DNA of 64,000 nt from Postechiella sp039985655 (GTDB lineage Bacteria > Bacteroidota > Bacteroidia > Flavobacteriales > Flavobacteriaceae), in the NCBI GenBank assembly GCA_039985655.1, contig JBDWSF010000004.1, forward strand, positions 1 to 64,000. Reading direction: 5' to 3'. Below are positions 55,363 to 64,000 of this stretch, piece after piece. Both the position numbers and the translations under genes were made by a program. A model generated the notes under the pieces. It did not search any database and was not told the origin of the DNA. It saw nothing but the letters and a program-made list of their open reading frames with translations. Numbering within the stretch: the stretch's first letter is position 1; the number at the start of each line of letters is the position of its first letter.

Positions 55363-56376
55363 ATGTCTGGTAGAAGAGATTTTATAAAAAAAGCAGCAAT
55401 AGGAACAGTAGGTATTAGTACCGCTTTTAGCTGCGTAGAATCTGCAAAAGAAAAACAGGCAGATATTGCAAGTATAAAAACTCAAAAAAAACCTGTAATT
55501 ATTTCTACATGGAGACATGGTTTATCGGCTAATGAAGAAGCTTGGAGACAACTGAAAAACGGCGCATCAGCATTAGATGCCATAGTATCAGGTGTAGGCA
55601 TACCAGAAGGCGACCCAGAAGTACGAAGTGTAGGTTATGGTGGATTGCCAGATAGAGAAGGAAAAGTAACCCTTGATGCTTGCATTATGAATCATAATAG
55701 TGATTGCGGTTCGGTATCCTTTTTGCAAAATATAAAACACCCTATTGCAGTTGCTAAAAAAGTATTAGAGAATACACCACATGTTATGCTAACAGGTAAA
55801 GGTGCTTTACAATTTGCTTTATCAGAAGGTTTTACAGAGGAAGATTTACTAACCGAGAAATCTGAAAAAGCTTGGAAAAAATGGTTAGAAGATTCAAAAT
55901 ATAAACCAGTCATCAATATCGAAAACCATGATACTATTAGTATGTTGGTTTTAGATGAAGCAGGTAATTTATCTGGAGGTTGTACTACAAGTGGCGCAGC
56001 GTGGAAAATGCATGGTCGTGTAGGCGATTCACCTATAATTGGTGCAGGTTTATTTTTAGATAATGATGTGGGTGCAGCAGCAGCAACAGGATTGGGAGAA
56101 GCTGTAATTAGAACAGCAGGAAGTGCTATGGTGGTGGAGTTAATGCGACAAGGTAAATCACCTTTTGAAGCTTGTAAAGAAATTGTTGAGCGCATATATA
56201 ACAAGCATAAAAACCATAAGGATATGGAATATCTTCAAGTTGGTTTTATTGCGGTTAATAAGGCAGGAGAACACGCAGGGTATAGTATTAAACCCGGTTT
56301 TAATTATGCTATTCAAGATGAAGAAAATGGGAATAGAATGGAGCCTGCACAAGCTAAAACCTCAAAAAAAGAATAA
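55363..56376 (+). CDS. Glycosylasparaginase (N4-(beta-N-acetylglucosaminyl)-L-asparaginase)
   Basis: A 337-residue Ntn-hydrolase that cuts the GlcNAc-Asn bond left after N-glycan trimming. The signal has a Tat motif (GRRDFIKKAAIGTVG) with a Cys at 24. GASALDAIVSGVGIPEGDPEVRSVGYGGLPDREGKVTLDACIMN is characteristic. The autocleavage site is NHDTISML with Thr191 as the future nucleophile, and the downstream GCTTSGAAWKMHGRVGDSPIIGAGLFLDNDVGAAAATGLGE binds substrate. Length fits the family. Its presence is the clearest sign that the target is N-linked glycoprotein. Confidence 0.95.
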   Translation: MSGRRDFIKKAAIGTVGISTAFSCVESAKEKQADIASIKTQKKPVIISTWRHGLSANEEAWRQLKNGASALDAIVSGVGIPEGDPEVRSVGYGGLPDREGKVTLDACIMNHNSDCGSVSFLQNIKHPIAVAKKVLENTPHVMLTGKGALQFALSEGFTEEDLLTEKSEKAWKKWLEDSKYKPVINIENHDTISMLVLDEAGNLSGGCTTSGAAWKMHGRVGDSPIIGAGLFLDNDVGAAAATGLGEAVIRTAGSAMVVELMRQGKSPFEACKEIVERIYNKHKNHKDMEYLQVGFIAVNKAGEHAGYSIKPGFNYAIQDEENGNRMEPAQAKTSKKE

Positions 56377-56379
56377 TTA

Positions 56380-58620
56380 ATGTATAGAACGTTTTGTTTA
56401 ATTTTGTTTAGTTTGAGTGTTTCATACGTAGTGTCTCAAGAACACGCTACGTATGTAAACCCTTTTATTGGCACTTCAAATTTTGGAGCTACATATCCAG
56501 GGCCTGTGGCACCTAGAGGCATGGTAAGTATAGCGCCATTTAATGTTGCTGGGAAACAAAACAGTTTAGAAAAAGATAGTCGTTGGCTTTCTAATCCTTA
56601 TGTATATGAAAATACATTTTTAACAGGCTTTAGTCATGTTAATTTAAGTGGTGTTGGCTGTCCAGATTTAGGTGTTATTTTATTAATGCCTACAACAGGT
56701 AAGTTAGAAACCAATCATTTAAAATATGGTTCAACCTATTCTAATGAAATTGCAAAAACAGGTTATTATAGTAATACATTAGACAAGTACAATATAAAAA
56801 CAGAATTTACAGCATCAAAACGTGTTGGAGTTAGTAAATTAACTTTTCCTAAAGGGCAATCTAATATTTTATTGAATTTAGGTTTAGGGCTTACCAATGA
56901 AGAAGGTGCTATGGTTAAAATAATATCTTCTACAGAAATTGAAGGCATGCGTAGCGTTGGGTCATTCTGTTATAACAATCCAGAATCTGCATATCCAGTT
57001 TATTTTGTGGCTAAATTTTCAAAACCAGCAAATACCTTCGGTGTTTGGAAAAAACCACGTTTGTATGAAGGTGCTGAAGCTGAATGGATGACCTATAATG
57101 GGAAAACTCGTATTATGGATAATGCCACCAAAATGGTAGTAGGCGATAGCATAGGTACTTATTTTACTTATAATTTCTCAAAACAAGAAACCGTTGAGGT
57201 GAAAATAGGTGTCTCTTATGTAAGTATTAAAAATGCGAGAGAGAATTTAGAACAAGAAGCATCTAAAAAATCATTTGAAACAATTCACAAAGAAACGTTT
57301 AACGAATGGAATCAATTATTATCAAGAATAAAAGTTGAAGGCGGTACAGAAGAAAATAAAACTATTTTTTATACAGCTTTATATCACACCCTAATTCACC
57401 CAAATACATTAAACGATTTTAATGGCGATTACCCTGAAATTAAAACAGGTAAAATAGGAAATACGACAGGAACAAGGTATACTGTTTTCTCGTTGTGGGA
57501 TACGTATAGAAATTTACATCAATTAATGTCTCTAGTATATCCTCGACAACAATCGAATATGGTGAAAAGCATGTTGGATATGTATGATGAAAACGGTTGG
57601 TTGCCTAAATGGGAATTAAATTCTACCGAAACGTTTACCATGGTAGGAGACCCAGCAAGTATTGTTATTACAGATACTTACTTAAAAGGGATTCAAGATT
57701 TTGATATTGAAAAGGCTTATGAGGCGATGTTAAAAAGCGCAAATCAAATAGAAAATAATCCATTGCGACCAGGGTTGGCAGATTATATAGAAAAAGGTTA
57801 TTTAACAACAAACTCCGTAGGATCAGTTTCTACAACTCAAGAATATAATGCTGCAGATTATTCCATTGCCATGTTAGCAAAAGCATTGGGAAAAACCGAA
57901 GATTATAAAACATTTAAAAAACGGTCACTTTCATATAAAAAACTATTCGATAAGAATTATAATCTATTAAGACCTAGAAATCCAGATGGCACTTTTTACG
58001 AACCTTTTAACCCTTTAGCAGGAGCAAATTTTACTAAAAACGTAGGATATATAGAAGGTAATGCTTGGCAATATGCATTTATGGTGCCTCATGATATTTT
58101 AGGATTAAAAAAATTAATGGGTGGTAATAAAAACTTCACAGAACAATTACAGAAAGTATTTGATGACAATCAATTTGATATGGCAAACGAACCAGATATT
58201 GCTTATCCATTTTGGTTTAACTATGTGAAAGGTGAAGCGTGGAGAAGTCAGAAAACAGTAAGAGATCTGGCTAATCAATATTTTAAAAACAAACCAAAAG
58301 GATTACCGGGAAATGATGATACAGGAACTATGTCTGCTTGGTTAGTATATTCTATGATGGGTATTTATCCTGCATCACTAGGGGATAACAAATACCAAAT
58401 TACCAGCCCTGTATACGATAAAATAGAAGTTAGTTTAGACTCTAAATATTATCCAGGAAAAACATTTACTGTGATAGCTAAAAATAATTCTAAAGAAAAT
58501 ATTTATATACAATGCATTAAACTTAACGGGCATTCATTAAAACGTTATTGGATTACTCATAAAGAGATTATAAATGGAGGTGTTTTAGAGTTAGAAATGG
58601 GGCCGAATCCCAAAAAATAA
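56380..58620 (+). CDS. GH92 alpha-mannosidase (second copy)
   Basis: A 746-residue secreted enzyme with signal MYRTFCLILFSLSVSYVVSQ. Motifs parallel the first GH92: YVNPFIGTSNFGATYPGP, GFSHVNLSGVGCPDLGVILLMP, YTVFSLWDTYRNLHQLMSLV, EGNAWQYAFMVPHD, ANEPDIAYPFWFNYVKGEAWRSQ and GNDDTGTMSAWLVYSMMGIYP. Overall similarity to the first copy is limited outside motifs, so the two probably prefer different alpha-mannosyl linkages. It starts 3 bp after the glycosylasparaginase stop. Confidence 0.94.
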   Translation: MYRTFCLILFSLSVSYVVSQEHATYVNPFIGTSNFGATYPGPVAPRGMVSIAPFNVAGKQNSLEKDSRWLSNPYVYENTFLTGFSHVNLSGVGCPDLGVILLMPTTGKLETNHLKYGSTYSNEIAKTGYYSNTLDKYNIKTEFTASKRVGVSKLTFPKGQSNILLNLGLGLTNEEGAMVKIISSTEIEGMRSVGSFCYNNPESAYPVYFVAKFSKPANTFGVWKKPRLYEGAEAEWMTYNGKTRIMDNATKMVVGDSIGTYFTYNFSKQETVEVKIGVSYVSIKNARENLEQEASKKSFETIHKETFNEWNQLLSRIKVEGGTEENKTIFYTALYHTLIHPNTLNDFNGDYPEIKTGKIGNTTGTRYTVFSLWDTYRNLHQLMSLVYPRQQSNMVKSMLDMYDENGWLPKWELNSTETFTMVGDPASIVITDTYLKGIQDFDIEKAYEAMLKSANQIENNPLRPGLADYIEKGYLTTNSVGSVSTTQEYNAADYSIAMLAKALGKTEDYKTFKKRSLSYKKLFDKNYNLLRPRNPDGTFYEPFNPLAGANFTKNVGYIEGNAWQYAFMVPHDILGLKKLMGGNKNFTEQLQKVFDDNQFDMANEPDIAYPFWFNYVKGEAWRSQKTVRDLANQYFKNKPKGLPGNDDTGTMSAWLVYSMMGIYPASLGDNKYQITSPVYDKIEVSLDSKYYPGKTFTVIAKNNSKENIYIQCIKLNGHSLKRYWITHKEIINGGVLELEMGPNPKK

Positions 58621-58629
58621 AATAAACAA

Positions 58630-60261
58630 ATGAAAATGAAATTAAAGCAAATTAGTTTTTTATTGTGTTTAGTTTTTGCAATAGTAAGTTGTAAAGAAGC
58701 AAAAGAAGCAAAAGAAACAAAAGAAGAGAAGCCTCAACGACCAAACATTGTGTTTATCATGAGTGACGATCATGCATACCAAGCCATTAGCGCATATGGT
58801 CACGGATTAAACAATACGCCTAATATTGATAGAATAGCCAAAGAAGGTGCTCTTTTTAATCGAGGGTTTGTAACAAATTCAATTTGCGCACCAAGTAGAG
58901 CAGTTATGCTTACCGGTAAACATAGTCACGTAAATGGGAAAGTTGATAATATAGAGCCTTATAATTGGGACCAAGATAATTTTGCAAAAGCATTACAAAA
59001 AACGGGGTATCAAACAGCTTTGGTTGGGAAAATTCACCTAAAAGGCTTACCGCAAGGTTTTAATTATTCTAATGTACTTCCAGGACAAGGCGATTATTAT
59101 AATCCCGCTTTTATTGAAAATGGTGTAAAAAGGATATATGACGGTTATGTTACAAAAATAACTACAGATATAGCTTTAAACTGGTTAGATACTAAAAGAG
59201 AAAAAGACAAACCTTTTGTGCTATTATATCATCAAAAAGCACCACATAGAACGTGGATGCCCGAAGAGAAATATTTGGATTTATTCGCAGATAAAACATT
59301 TGACCCACCAGCAAATTTCTTTGATGATTATGAAGGTAGACCAGCTGCAGCAAAACATGAAATGGGGATTTTCAAGGATATGGACATCGTCTATGATTTG
59401 AAGATGTTAGATAAAGAAGGCACTTTAAAAACAAAATATAGAGACGCCTTTCAAGGGCGATATAATAGAATGGATGACCAGCAAAAGGCAGCTTGGGATG
59501 CATATTATGACCCTATTATAGAAGATTTTAAATCTAAAAATTTAGAAGGTGAAGATTTAGCACTTTGGAAGTATAACAGATACATGCAAGATTATTTAAG
59601 TACCATTCAATCGGTTGATGATGGTGTTGGAGAAATCTTAGATTACCTAAAAGAAAATGGACTAGAAGAAAATACTATAGTTGTTTATACATCAGACCAA
59701 GGGTTTTATTTAGGAGAGCACGGTTGGTTTGATAAACGATTTATGTATGAAGAATCTTTTAGAACTCCATTATTAATAAAATATCCTAAGGAGATTAAAG
59801 CAGGAACAGTTGTAAATGAGATGATACAAAATTTAGATTTTGCACCTACATTTTTAGATTATGCGGGTGTTGATATTGATGAGAGTATTCAAGGAGAATC
59901 TTTCAGAAAACTAGTAAAAGGAGAGGTTTCAGAATGGCGAGATGCTATCTATTATACCTATTATGAATTTCCAGGAGAGCATCATGTAAAAAGGCATCAT
60001 GGTGTTAGAACAGACCGTTACAAATTAATTCATTTTTATTATGATATAGATCAATGGGAATTGTACGATTTAGAAAAAGACCCATCAGAAATGAATAATA
60101 TTTACAACGATTCGTCTTATGCTAGTGTAAAAGAAAATATGCATAAGCAATTAGACAATATGAGAGTTAAATATGGAGATAGTGATGCACTTGATGCTAA
60201 ACATTTAGAACATTACTTAGATGTAAAAGCAAAGCGAGAAGCAAAGGCTAAAAACAAATAA
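58630..60261 (+). CDS. Sulfatase (formylglycine type, first)
   Basis: A 543-residue lipoprotein (AIVSC, then a Lys/Glu/Ala repeat). The metal-binding start is RPNIVFIMSDDHAYQAIS and the formylglycine motif CAPSR has Cys86 (SICAPSRAVMLTGKHS). The C-terminal YTSDQGFYLGEHGWFDKRFMYEESFRTPLLIKYP is the second part of the active site. It is of the S1 type, and an unlinked maturase must convert the Cys. In this setting the substrate is probably a sulfated sugar of the same glycan, not identifiable from sequence. Confidence 0.93.
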   Translation: MKMKLKQISFLLCLVFAIVSCKEAKEAKETKEEKPQRPNIVFIMSDDHAYQAISAYGHGLNNTPNIDRIAKEGALFNRGFVTNSICAPSRAVMLTGKHSHVNGKVDNIEPYNWDQDNFAKALQKTGYQTALVGKIHLKGLPQGFNYSNVLPGQGDYYNPAFIENGVKRIYDGYVTKITTDIALNWLDTKREKDKPFVLLYHQKAPHRTWMPEEKYLDLFADKTFDPPANFFDDYEGRPAAAKHEMGIFKDMDIVYDLKMLDKEGTLKTKYRDAFQGRYNRMDDQQKAAWDAYYDPIIEDFKSKNLEGEDLALWKYNRYMQDYLSTIQSVDDGVGEILDYLKENGLEENTIVVYTSDQGFYLGEHGWFDKRFMYEESFRTPLLIKYPKEIKAGTVVNEMIQNLDFAPTFLDYAGVDIDESIQGESFRKLVKGEVSEWRDAIYYTYYEFPGEHHVKRHHGVRTDRYKLIHFYYDIDQWELYDLEKDPSEMNNIYNDSSYASVKENMHKQLDNMRVKYGDSDALDAKHLEHYLDVKAKREAKAKNK

Positions 60262-60271
60262 AATAATAACA

Positions 60272-61792
60272 ATGCATTACTCATTAAAAATAGGTTTATT
60301 ACTATCAGTTTTATTTCTGGGTTGTAAAGAAGTAAAACCAGAAATAAAGGAAGCGCAAAAACCAAATATACTCTTCTTATTTACAGACGATCAACGTGGT
60401 GGCACCATAGATGCGATGCATAAGTATGATGTAAAAACACCAAACATGGACAAATTGGTTCAAAACGGTACATCATTTACAAACTCTTATATTTTAGGAG
60501 CCACAACTGCTGCCGTTTGTTCCCCTAGTAGAGCTATGTTAATGACGGGGCGTCATTATTTTAATATAGAACCAAATGTATATGCACAATTTGCATTTCC
60601 TAAAGAAGAAAGAGGAAAAAGTGATTTATTAACATTCCCTGAATATTTTAGAGCAAATGGTTACGAGACTTTTGCAACAGGAAAACAACATAATGGAGCA
60701 ATTTGGTTAGAACGTGGTTTTAAACAAATAAAATCGGCCTTTTTAGGAGGTATGACTACTCACTTTGGAACAAAAGTAAAAGATTATACACCAGAAATAG
60801 GTTGGTCGAAAGCCTATCAAAATAAAGATAAATTTAGTAGTGAAGTATTTGCGGATGCTGCAGTTAACTTTTTAAATGCCTATAAAAAAGAGGACCCGTT
60901 TTTAATGTATGTCGCTTTTACGGCACCACACGATCCGCGAACAGCACCACAAGAGTTTCATGATATGTACCCTCCTCAAGATATGGTATTACCTGATAAT
61001 TTTATGCCACAACATCCATTCGAAATTGCAGATGATAAAATTAGAGATGAAGTGCTAGTACCTTTCCCAAGAACGGAGTCTATTGTAAAAAAAGAAATCT
61101 CTGATTATTATGCTATGATTACCGCTACTGATGCTCAAATTGGTAGAGTTTTAAAAGCTTTAGAAGCTTCTGGTAAAGCAGAAAACACAATTATAGTTTT
61201 CGCTGGCGATAACGGACTTGCATTAGGGCAACATGGATTATTAGGGAAACAAAATGTTTATGAACATAGTGTAAGCGTACCGTTAATTTTTTGCGGACCA
61301 AATATTCCAAAAAACGAAAAAAATAATGCTTTAGCGTATTTACATGATGTATTTCCAACGTTATGTGGCTTAACAGGTCTAGAAATCCCTAAATCTGTTG
61401 AAACAGAAGATTTAACCTCAGTTATAAAAGGTGAAAAACAGGGGGTTAGAAATAGTATGTTTTATGCTTATAACTCTTGGCCAGGTGATTTATTGAATAA
61501 AAAACAAACTCATAATGCAGGTGGTGGTCACCGCGCAGTTCGCAAAGGAGAATTTAAGTTAATCGTAAGTGCAAAACATGATGTGTATACGTATCAATTA
61601 TTTAATGTTGAAAAAGATCCTTGGGAACTCAATAATTTAGTTGAAGATAAAGCTTATGAAAGCATACAAAAAGATTTAATGTTAGAATTACAAAAGCTAA
61701 TAAAAGAAACTGGAGACACTGCCGATTTAAATAAAAGTGAATTTGGTCTTTTTGATAATATTGAAGCCTATAATTTTAAAAATAAAAAATAA
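60272..61792 (+). CDS. Sulfatase (formylglycine type, second)
   Basis: A 506-residue lipoprotein (LFLGC, Cys at 16). KPNILFLFTDDQRGGTIDAM begins the catalytic domain; Cys83 lies in VCSPSRAMLMTGRHY. FAGDNGLALGQHGLLGKQNVYEHSVSVPLIF gives the second half of the metal site. It differs clearly from the first sulfatase in spacing and sequence, so a different sulfate position is likely. It starts 11 bp after the first sulfatase. Confidence 0.93.
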   Translation: MHYSLKIGLLLSVLFLGCKEVKPEIKEAQKPNILFLFTDDQRGGTIDAMHKYDVKTPNMDKLVQNGTSFTNSYILGATTAAVCSPSRAMLMTGRHYFNIEPNVYAQFAFPKEERGKSDLLTFPEYFRANGYETFATGKQHNGAIWLERGFKQIKSAFLGGMTTHFGTKVKDYTPEIGWSKAYQNKDKFSSEVFADAAVNFLNAYKKEDPFLMYVAFTAPHDPRTAPQEFHDMYPPQDMVLPDNFMPQHPFEIADDKIRDEVLVPFPRTESIVKKEISDYYAMITATDAQIGRVLKALEASGKAENTIIVFAGDNGLALGQHGLLGKQNVYEHSVSVPLIFCGPNIPKNEKNNALAYLHDVFPTLCGLTGLEIPKSVETEDLTSVIKGEKQGVRNSMFYAYNSWPGDLLNKKQTHNAGGGHRAVRKGEFKLIVSAKHDVYTYQLFNVEKDPWELNNLVEDKAYESIQKDLMLELQKLIKETGDTADLNKSEFGLFDNIEAYNFKNKK

Positions 61793-63454
61793 ATGATACT
61801 TATATGTCCTCATAAAAAAGCCAATATATTTAAAAAGTACGTTTTCTTAAACCTGTTTTTACTAGGTGTGTTTTTTTTCTACAGCACTAATGCTTTAGAA
61901 GCTCAAGAAAAAGAGTTGTCATGGGCAGAATTAGCAGACCAATATGAGTGCCCAGAATGGTTTAGAGATGCCAAATTCGGAATATGGTTTCACTGGGGGC
62001 CACAAAGTGTTCCAGAACAAGGTGGTGGTTGGTATGCAAGGCATATGTATATGAAAGATGTGGGGCACCAAAAATTTGGAAAAATGGCAAACCCATACCA
62101 TTTACAAACATATGGACATCCTTCAGAATTCGGTTTTAAAGATTTAATTAATTCATGGAAAGCAGAGAAATTTGATGCAGAAGCATTAATCAAGTTTTCA
62201 AAAAAAAATGGAGCAAAATATATTGTGGCTTTAGCAAATCATCATGACCATTTCGATTTATTTAATTCATCACACCATCCATGGAATTCAGTAAATATAG
62301 GTCCTAAAAGAGATATTATAGGCGAGTTTGCGAAAGCTACTAGAAATGAGAATTTAAAATTTGGAGTTACCAGTCATGACGATCGTTTTTTAAACTGGTG
62401 GAAACCTGCATTTGGAGCTGATAAGGAAGGAGCTTATAAAGGAGTTCCTTACGATGGGCGTTTGACCAAAGAAGATGGAAAAGGAAAATGGTGGGAAGGT
62501 TTAGACCCTAAAGATTTATATGGTCCTGCTCCAGAAGACCGTACTCCAGAAGTTATTGAGGCAATTAAAAAAAACTGGCAAGAACGTCATATTGAATTGG
62601 TTAATAAATACAAACCAGATTTGTTGTACAACGATGGTTTTAACTTTTCCTATGGTAAATACGGGCAAGAGGTTGCTCGTAAATTATACAACAATAGTTA
62701 TAATGAAAATGGTTTTGTAAATGCAGTAATGCTATTAAAAAGGAAAGAAAAGGGAACCGTTAACGAAGTGGAATCAGGAGGAAGTAATACGTTGCGTGAA
62801 TACCCATGGCAATCAGAAATTACGTTTACAGACTGGTTTTATAAAAAAGATAGACATCTTACTCATAATGCCAGAACCATTATAGAAATGCTTATTGAGG
62901 CAGTTAGTAAAAACGGAAATTTATTACTTAATATAGAACTACATCCAGATGGTACCATACCAGCAGAGCAAGAGTTTATTATAAATACGGTAGGCGATTG
63001 GTTAAAAATAAATGGAGAAGCTATTTATGGAACACGACCATGGAAAGTTTATGGAGATGGAAAAAGTGTACGTGGTGATAGTGAAATGAGTAATAATGGT
63101 GAAGTTAGAAATGCTGGTGATGATATAACTAAAAAGAAAAAAACAGGAGAACATTATAACCAACGAACAACAGCGTCAGAGCCATTTGCTAATGATGAGG
63201 TTAGATTTACTAAAAAGGGCGATAATTTATATATTATGGTTATGAATCCTAAAAAGGGCGACATTAAAATTCCGACATTTGGTTTGAACAATAAAATGAA
63301 CCCTGGGAAACTTAAAAATTTATCAAGGTTGGATACTAATGATAAAGTAAAATTTAAACAAACAAAAACAAATACTATCATTTCAATTCCAGCTATAAAT
63401 GGCAGAAGTTATCCTATAGTTCTAAAAGCAAGTTTTAAAACTATTAACTTTTAA
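61793..63454 (+). CDS. GH29 alpha-L-fucosidase
   Basis: A 553-residue secreted protein with a signal ending NALEAQ (about 38). WFRDAKFGIWFHWGPQSVPEQGGGWYARHMY at about 48-78, AKYIVALANHHDHFDLFNSSHHPWNS, and the nucleophile D281 in DLLYNDGFNF are typical of GH29. Residues 400-553 form the C-terminal beta-sandwich. It would remove fucose from N-glycan core or antennae. It starts at the base after the sulfatase stop, so translation is probably coupled. Confidence 0.93.
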   Translation: MILICPHKKANIFKKYVFLNLFLLGVFFFYSTNALEAQEKELSWAELADQYECPEWFRDAKFGIWFHWGPQSVPEQGGGWYARHMYMKDVGHQKFGKMANPYHLQTYGHPSEFGFKDLINSWKAEKFDAEALIKFSKKNGAKYIVALANHHDHFDLFNSSHHPWNSVNIGPKRDIIGEFAKATRNENLKFGVTSHDDRFLNWWKPAFGADKEGAYKGVPYDGRLTKEDGKGKWWEGLDPKDLYGPAPEDRTPEVIEAIKKNWQERHIELVNKYKPDLLYNDGFNFSYGKYGQEVARKLYNNSYNENGFVNAVMLLKRKEKGTVNEVESGGSNTLREYPWQSEITFTDWFYKKDRHLTHNARTIIEMLIEAVSKNGNLLLNIELHPDGTIPAEQEFIINTVGDWLKINGEAIYGTRPWKVYGDGKSVRGDSEMSNNGEVRNAGDDITKKKKTGEHYNQRTTASEPFANDEVRFTKKGDNLYIMVMNPKKGDIKIPTFGLNNKMNPGKLKNLSRLDTNDKVKFKQTKTNTIISIPAINGRSYPIVLKASFKTINF

Positions 63455-63462
63455 ACAAAAAA

Positions 63463-64000
63463 ATGAAGACAAAATTTTATTTTACTATTCTTGTTTCTAC
63501 GTTATTTCTAGTGAATTTCAGTTGTAAAGACAAGGAAGAACAAAAAGTAGAAGAAAGTAAACCACAAAGGCCCAATATCCTTTACATCATGTCAGACGAC
63601 CACACGTCACAAGCATGGGGGATTTATGGTGGGATTTTAAAAGATTATGTGCACACGCCAAACATCCAACGTTTAGCAAAAGAAGGCACCGTATTAGATA
63701 ACTGTTTGGTATCTAATTCTATTTGTACACCTAGTAGAGCGACAGTACTTACTGGCCAATATAGCCACATTAATGGTGTAACTACTTTGGGAGCTGGTTT
63801 ATCGCCCAACCATCCAACTATAGCAGGCGTGATGCAAAGAGGTGGTTACCAAACTTCGGTTATAGGAAAGTGGCATATGAAACAAGAACCTACTTCTGAA
63901 TTTGATTATTACTGTGTATTGCCTGGTCAAGGACGTTATTGGGACCCTATTTTAAAAACCAAAGAAAATTGGCAAGATTACACCGAAGGTGGAAAAGCAT
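63463..64000 (+). CDS. Sulfatase (third), cut by the window end
   Basis: The frame starts MKTKFYFTILVSTLFLVNFSC, a lipoprotein signal, and stays open to the window edge (179 codons visible). RPNILYIMSDDHTSQAWGIYG and the formylglycine motif ICTPSRATVLTGQYS (Cys88) identify a sulfatase close to the first one in motif style. The C-terminal half of the active site lies beyond 64000. It is 8 bp after the fucosidase stop, extending the operon to the right. Confidence 0.93.
   Translation, partial: MKTKFYFTILVSTLFLVNFSCKDKEEQKVEESKPQRPNILYIMSDDHTSQAWGIYGGILKDYVHTPNIQRLAKEGTVLDNCLVSNSICTPSRATVLTGQYSHINGVTTLGAGLSPNHPTIAGVMQRGGYQTSVIGKWHMKQEPTSEFDYYCVLPGQGRYWDPILKTKENWQDYTEGGKA

Overview
The window is a piece of a Flavobacteriaceae (Bacteroidetes) chromosome, probably from a marine glycan degrader. 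Supporting signs are low GC, SusC/SusD pairs, a FecR/ECF sigma pair, a GYDIA-type GHMP kinase, a GLPGLI-family protein, GG-leader peptides of the Bacteroidetes type, and a TTG-N20-TATATTTG promoter of the Bacteroidetes form in front of the tRNA-Phe gene. All calls rest on reading the sequence and recalling families; no database search was run.

Layout. (1) 1-10030 is mostly housekeeping: an 8-bp tandem repeat, a GHMP kinase, and a minus-strand run of coaX, an outer membrane protein, a TPR protein, lptC, a small membrane protein, a CNNM/CorC-type protein and a SurA/PpiD-like foldase, then tRNA-Phe. (2) 10600-27785 is the left half of a polysaccharide utilisation locus on the minus strand: NagB/PIG-L fusion, symporter, SusD1/SusC1, SusD2/SusC2 (with an STN signalling domain), FecR and an ECF sigma factor. 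(3) 27925-42036 is an inserted-looking block bounded by two diverged direct copies of about 240 bp. It carries a degenerate remnant of a sigma gene, a GT2 glycosyltransferase, and a secreted-peptide (RiPP-like) operon. That operon has a VKOR-thioredoxin protein, two GG-leader four-cysteine precursors with near-identical structured leaders, a GLPGLI protein, a TlpA-like lipoprotein, a C39-peptidase ABC exporter, an HlyD adaptor, a second glycosyltransferase, an orphan 277-residue protein and a GMC oxidoreductase. (4) 41987-64000 is the right half of the glycan locus, mostly on the plus strand: two GH20, LytS/LytR regulators, two GH92, a symporter, GH130, a CBM9-like protein, a GH10-like protein, glycosylasparaginase, two complete sulfatases, GH29 and a third sulfatase cut by the window edge.

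How it fits together. GH20, GH92, GH29, GH130, glycosylasparaginase and NagB match stepwise breakdown of eukaryotic N-glycans down to GlcNAc-Asn, with sulfatases implying sulfated or fucosylated chains. A shared motif (GTCGAAATT, then 25-26 nt, then a TAnnTTTAT-like element) lies upstream of both susC genes and the first GH20 gene, tying both halves into one likely regulon. The best candidate for an undescribed system is the peptide operon. Its sequence suggests secreted four-cysteine peptides whose disulfides are handled by dedicated VKOR/Trx and TlpA proteins, with possible glycosylation or oxidation by the downstream enzymes.
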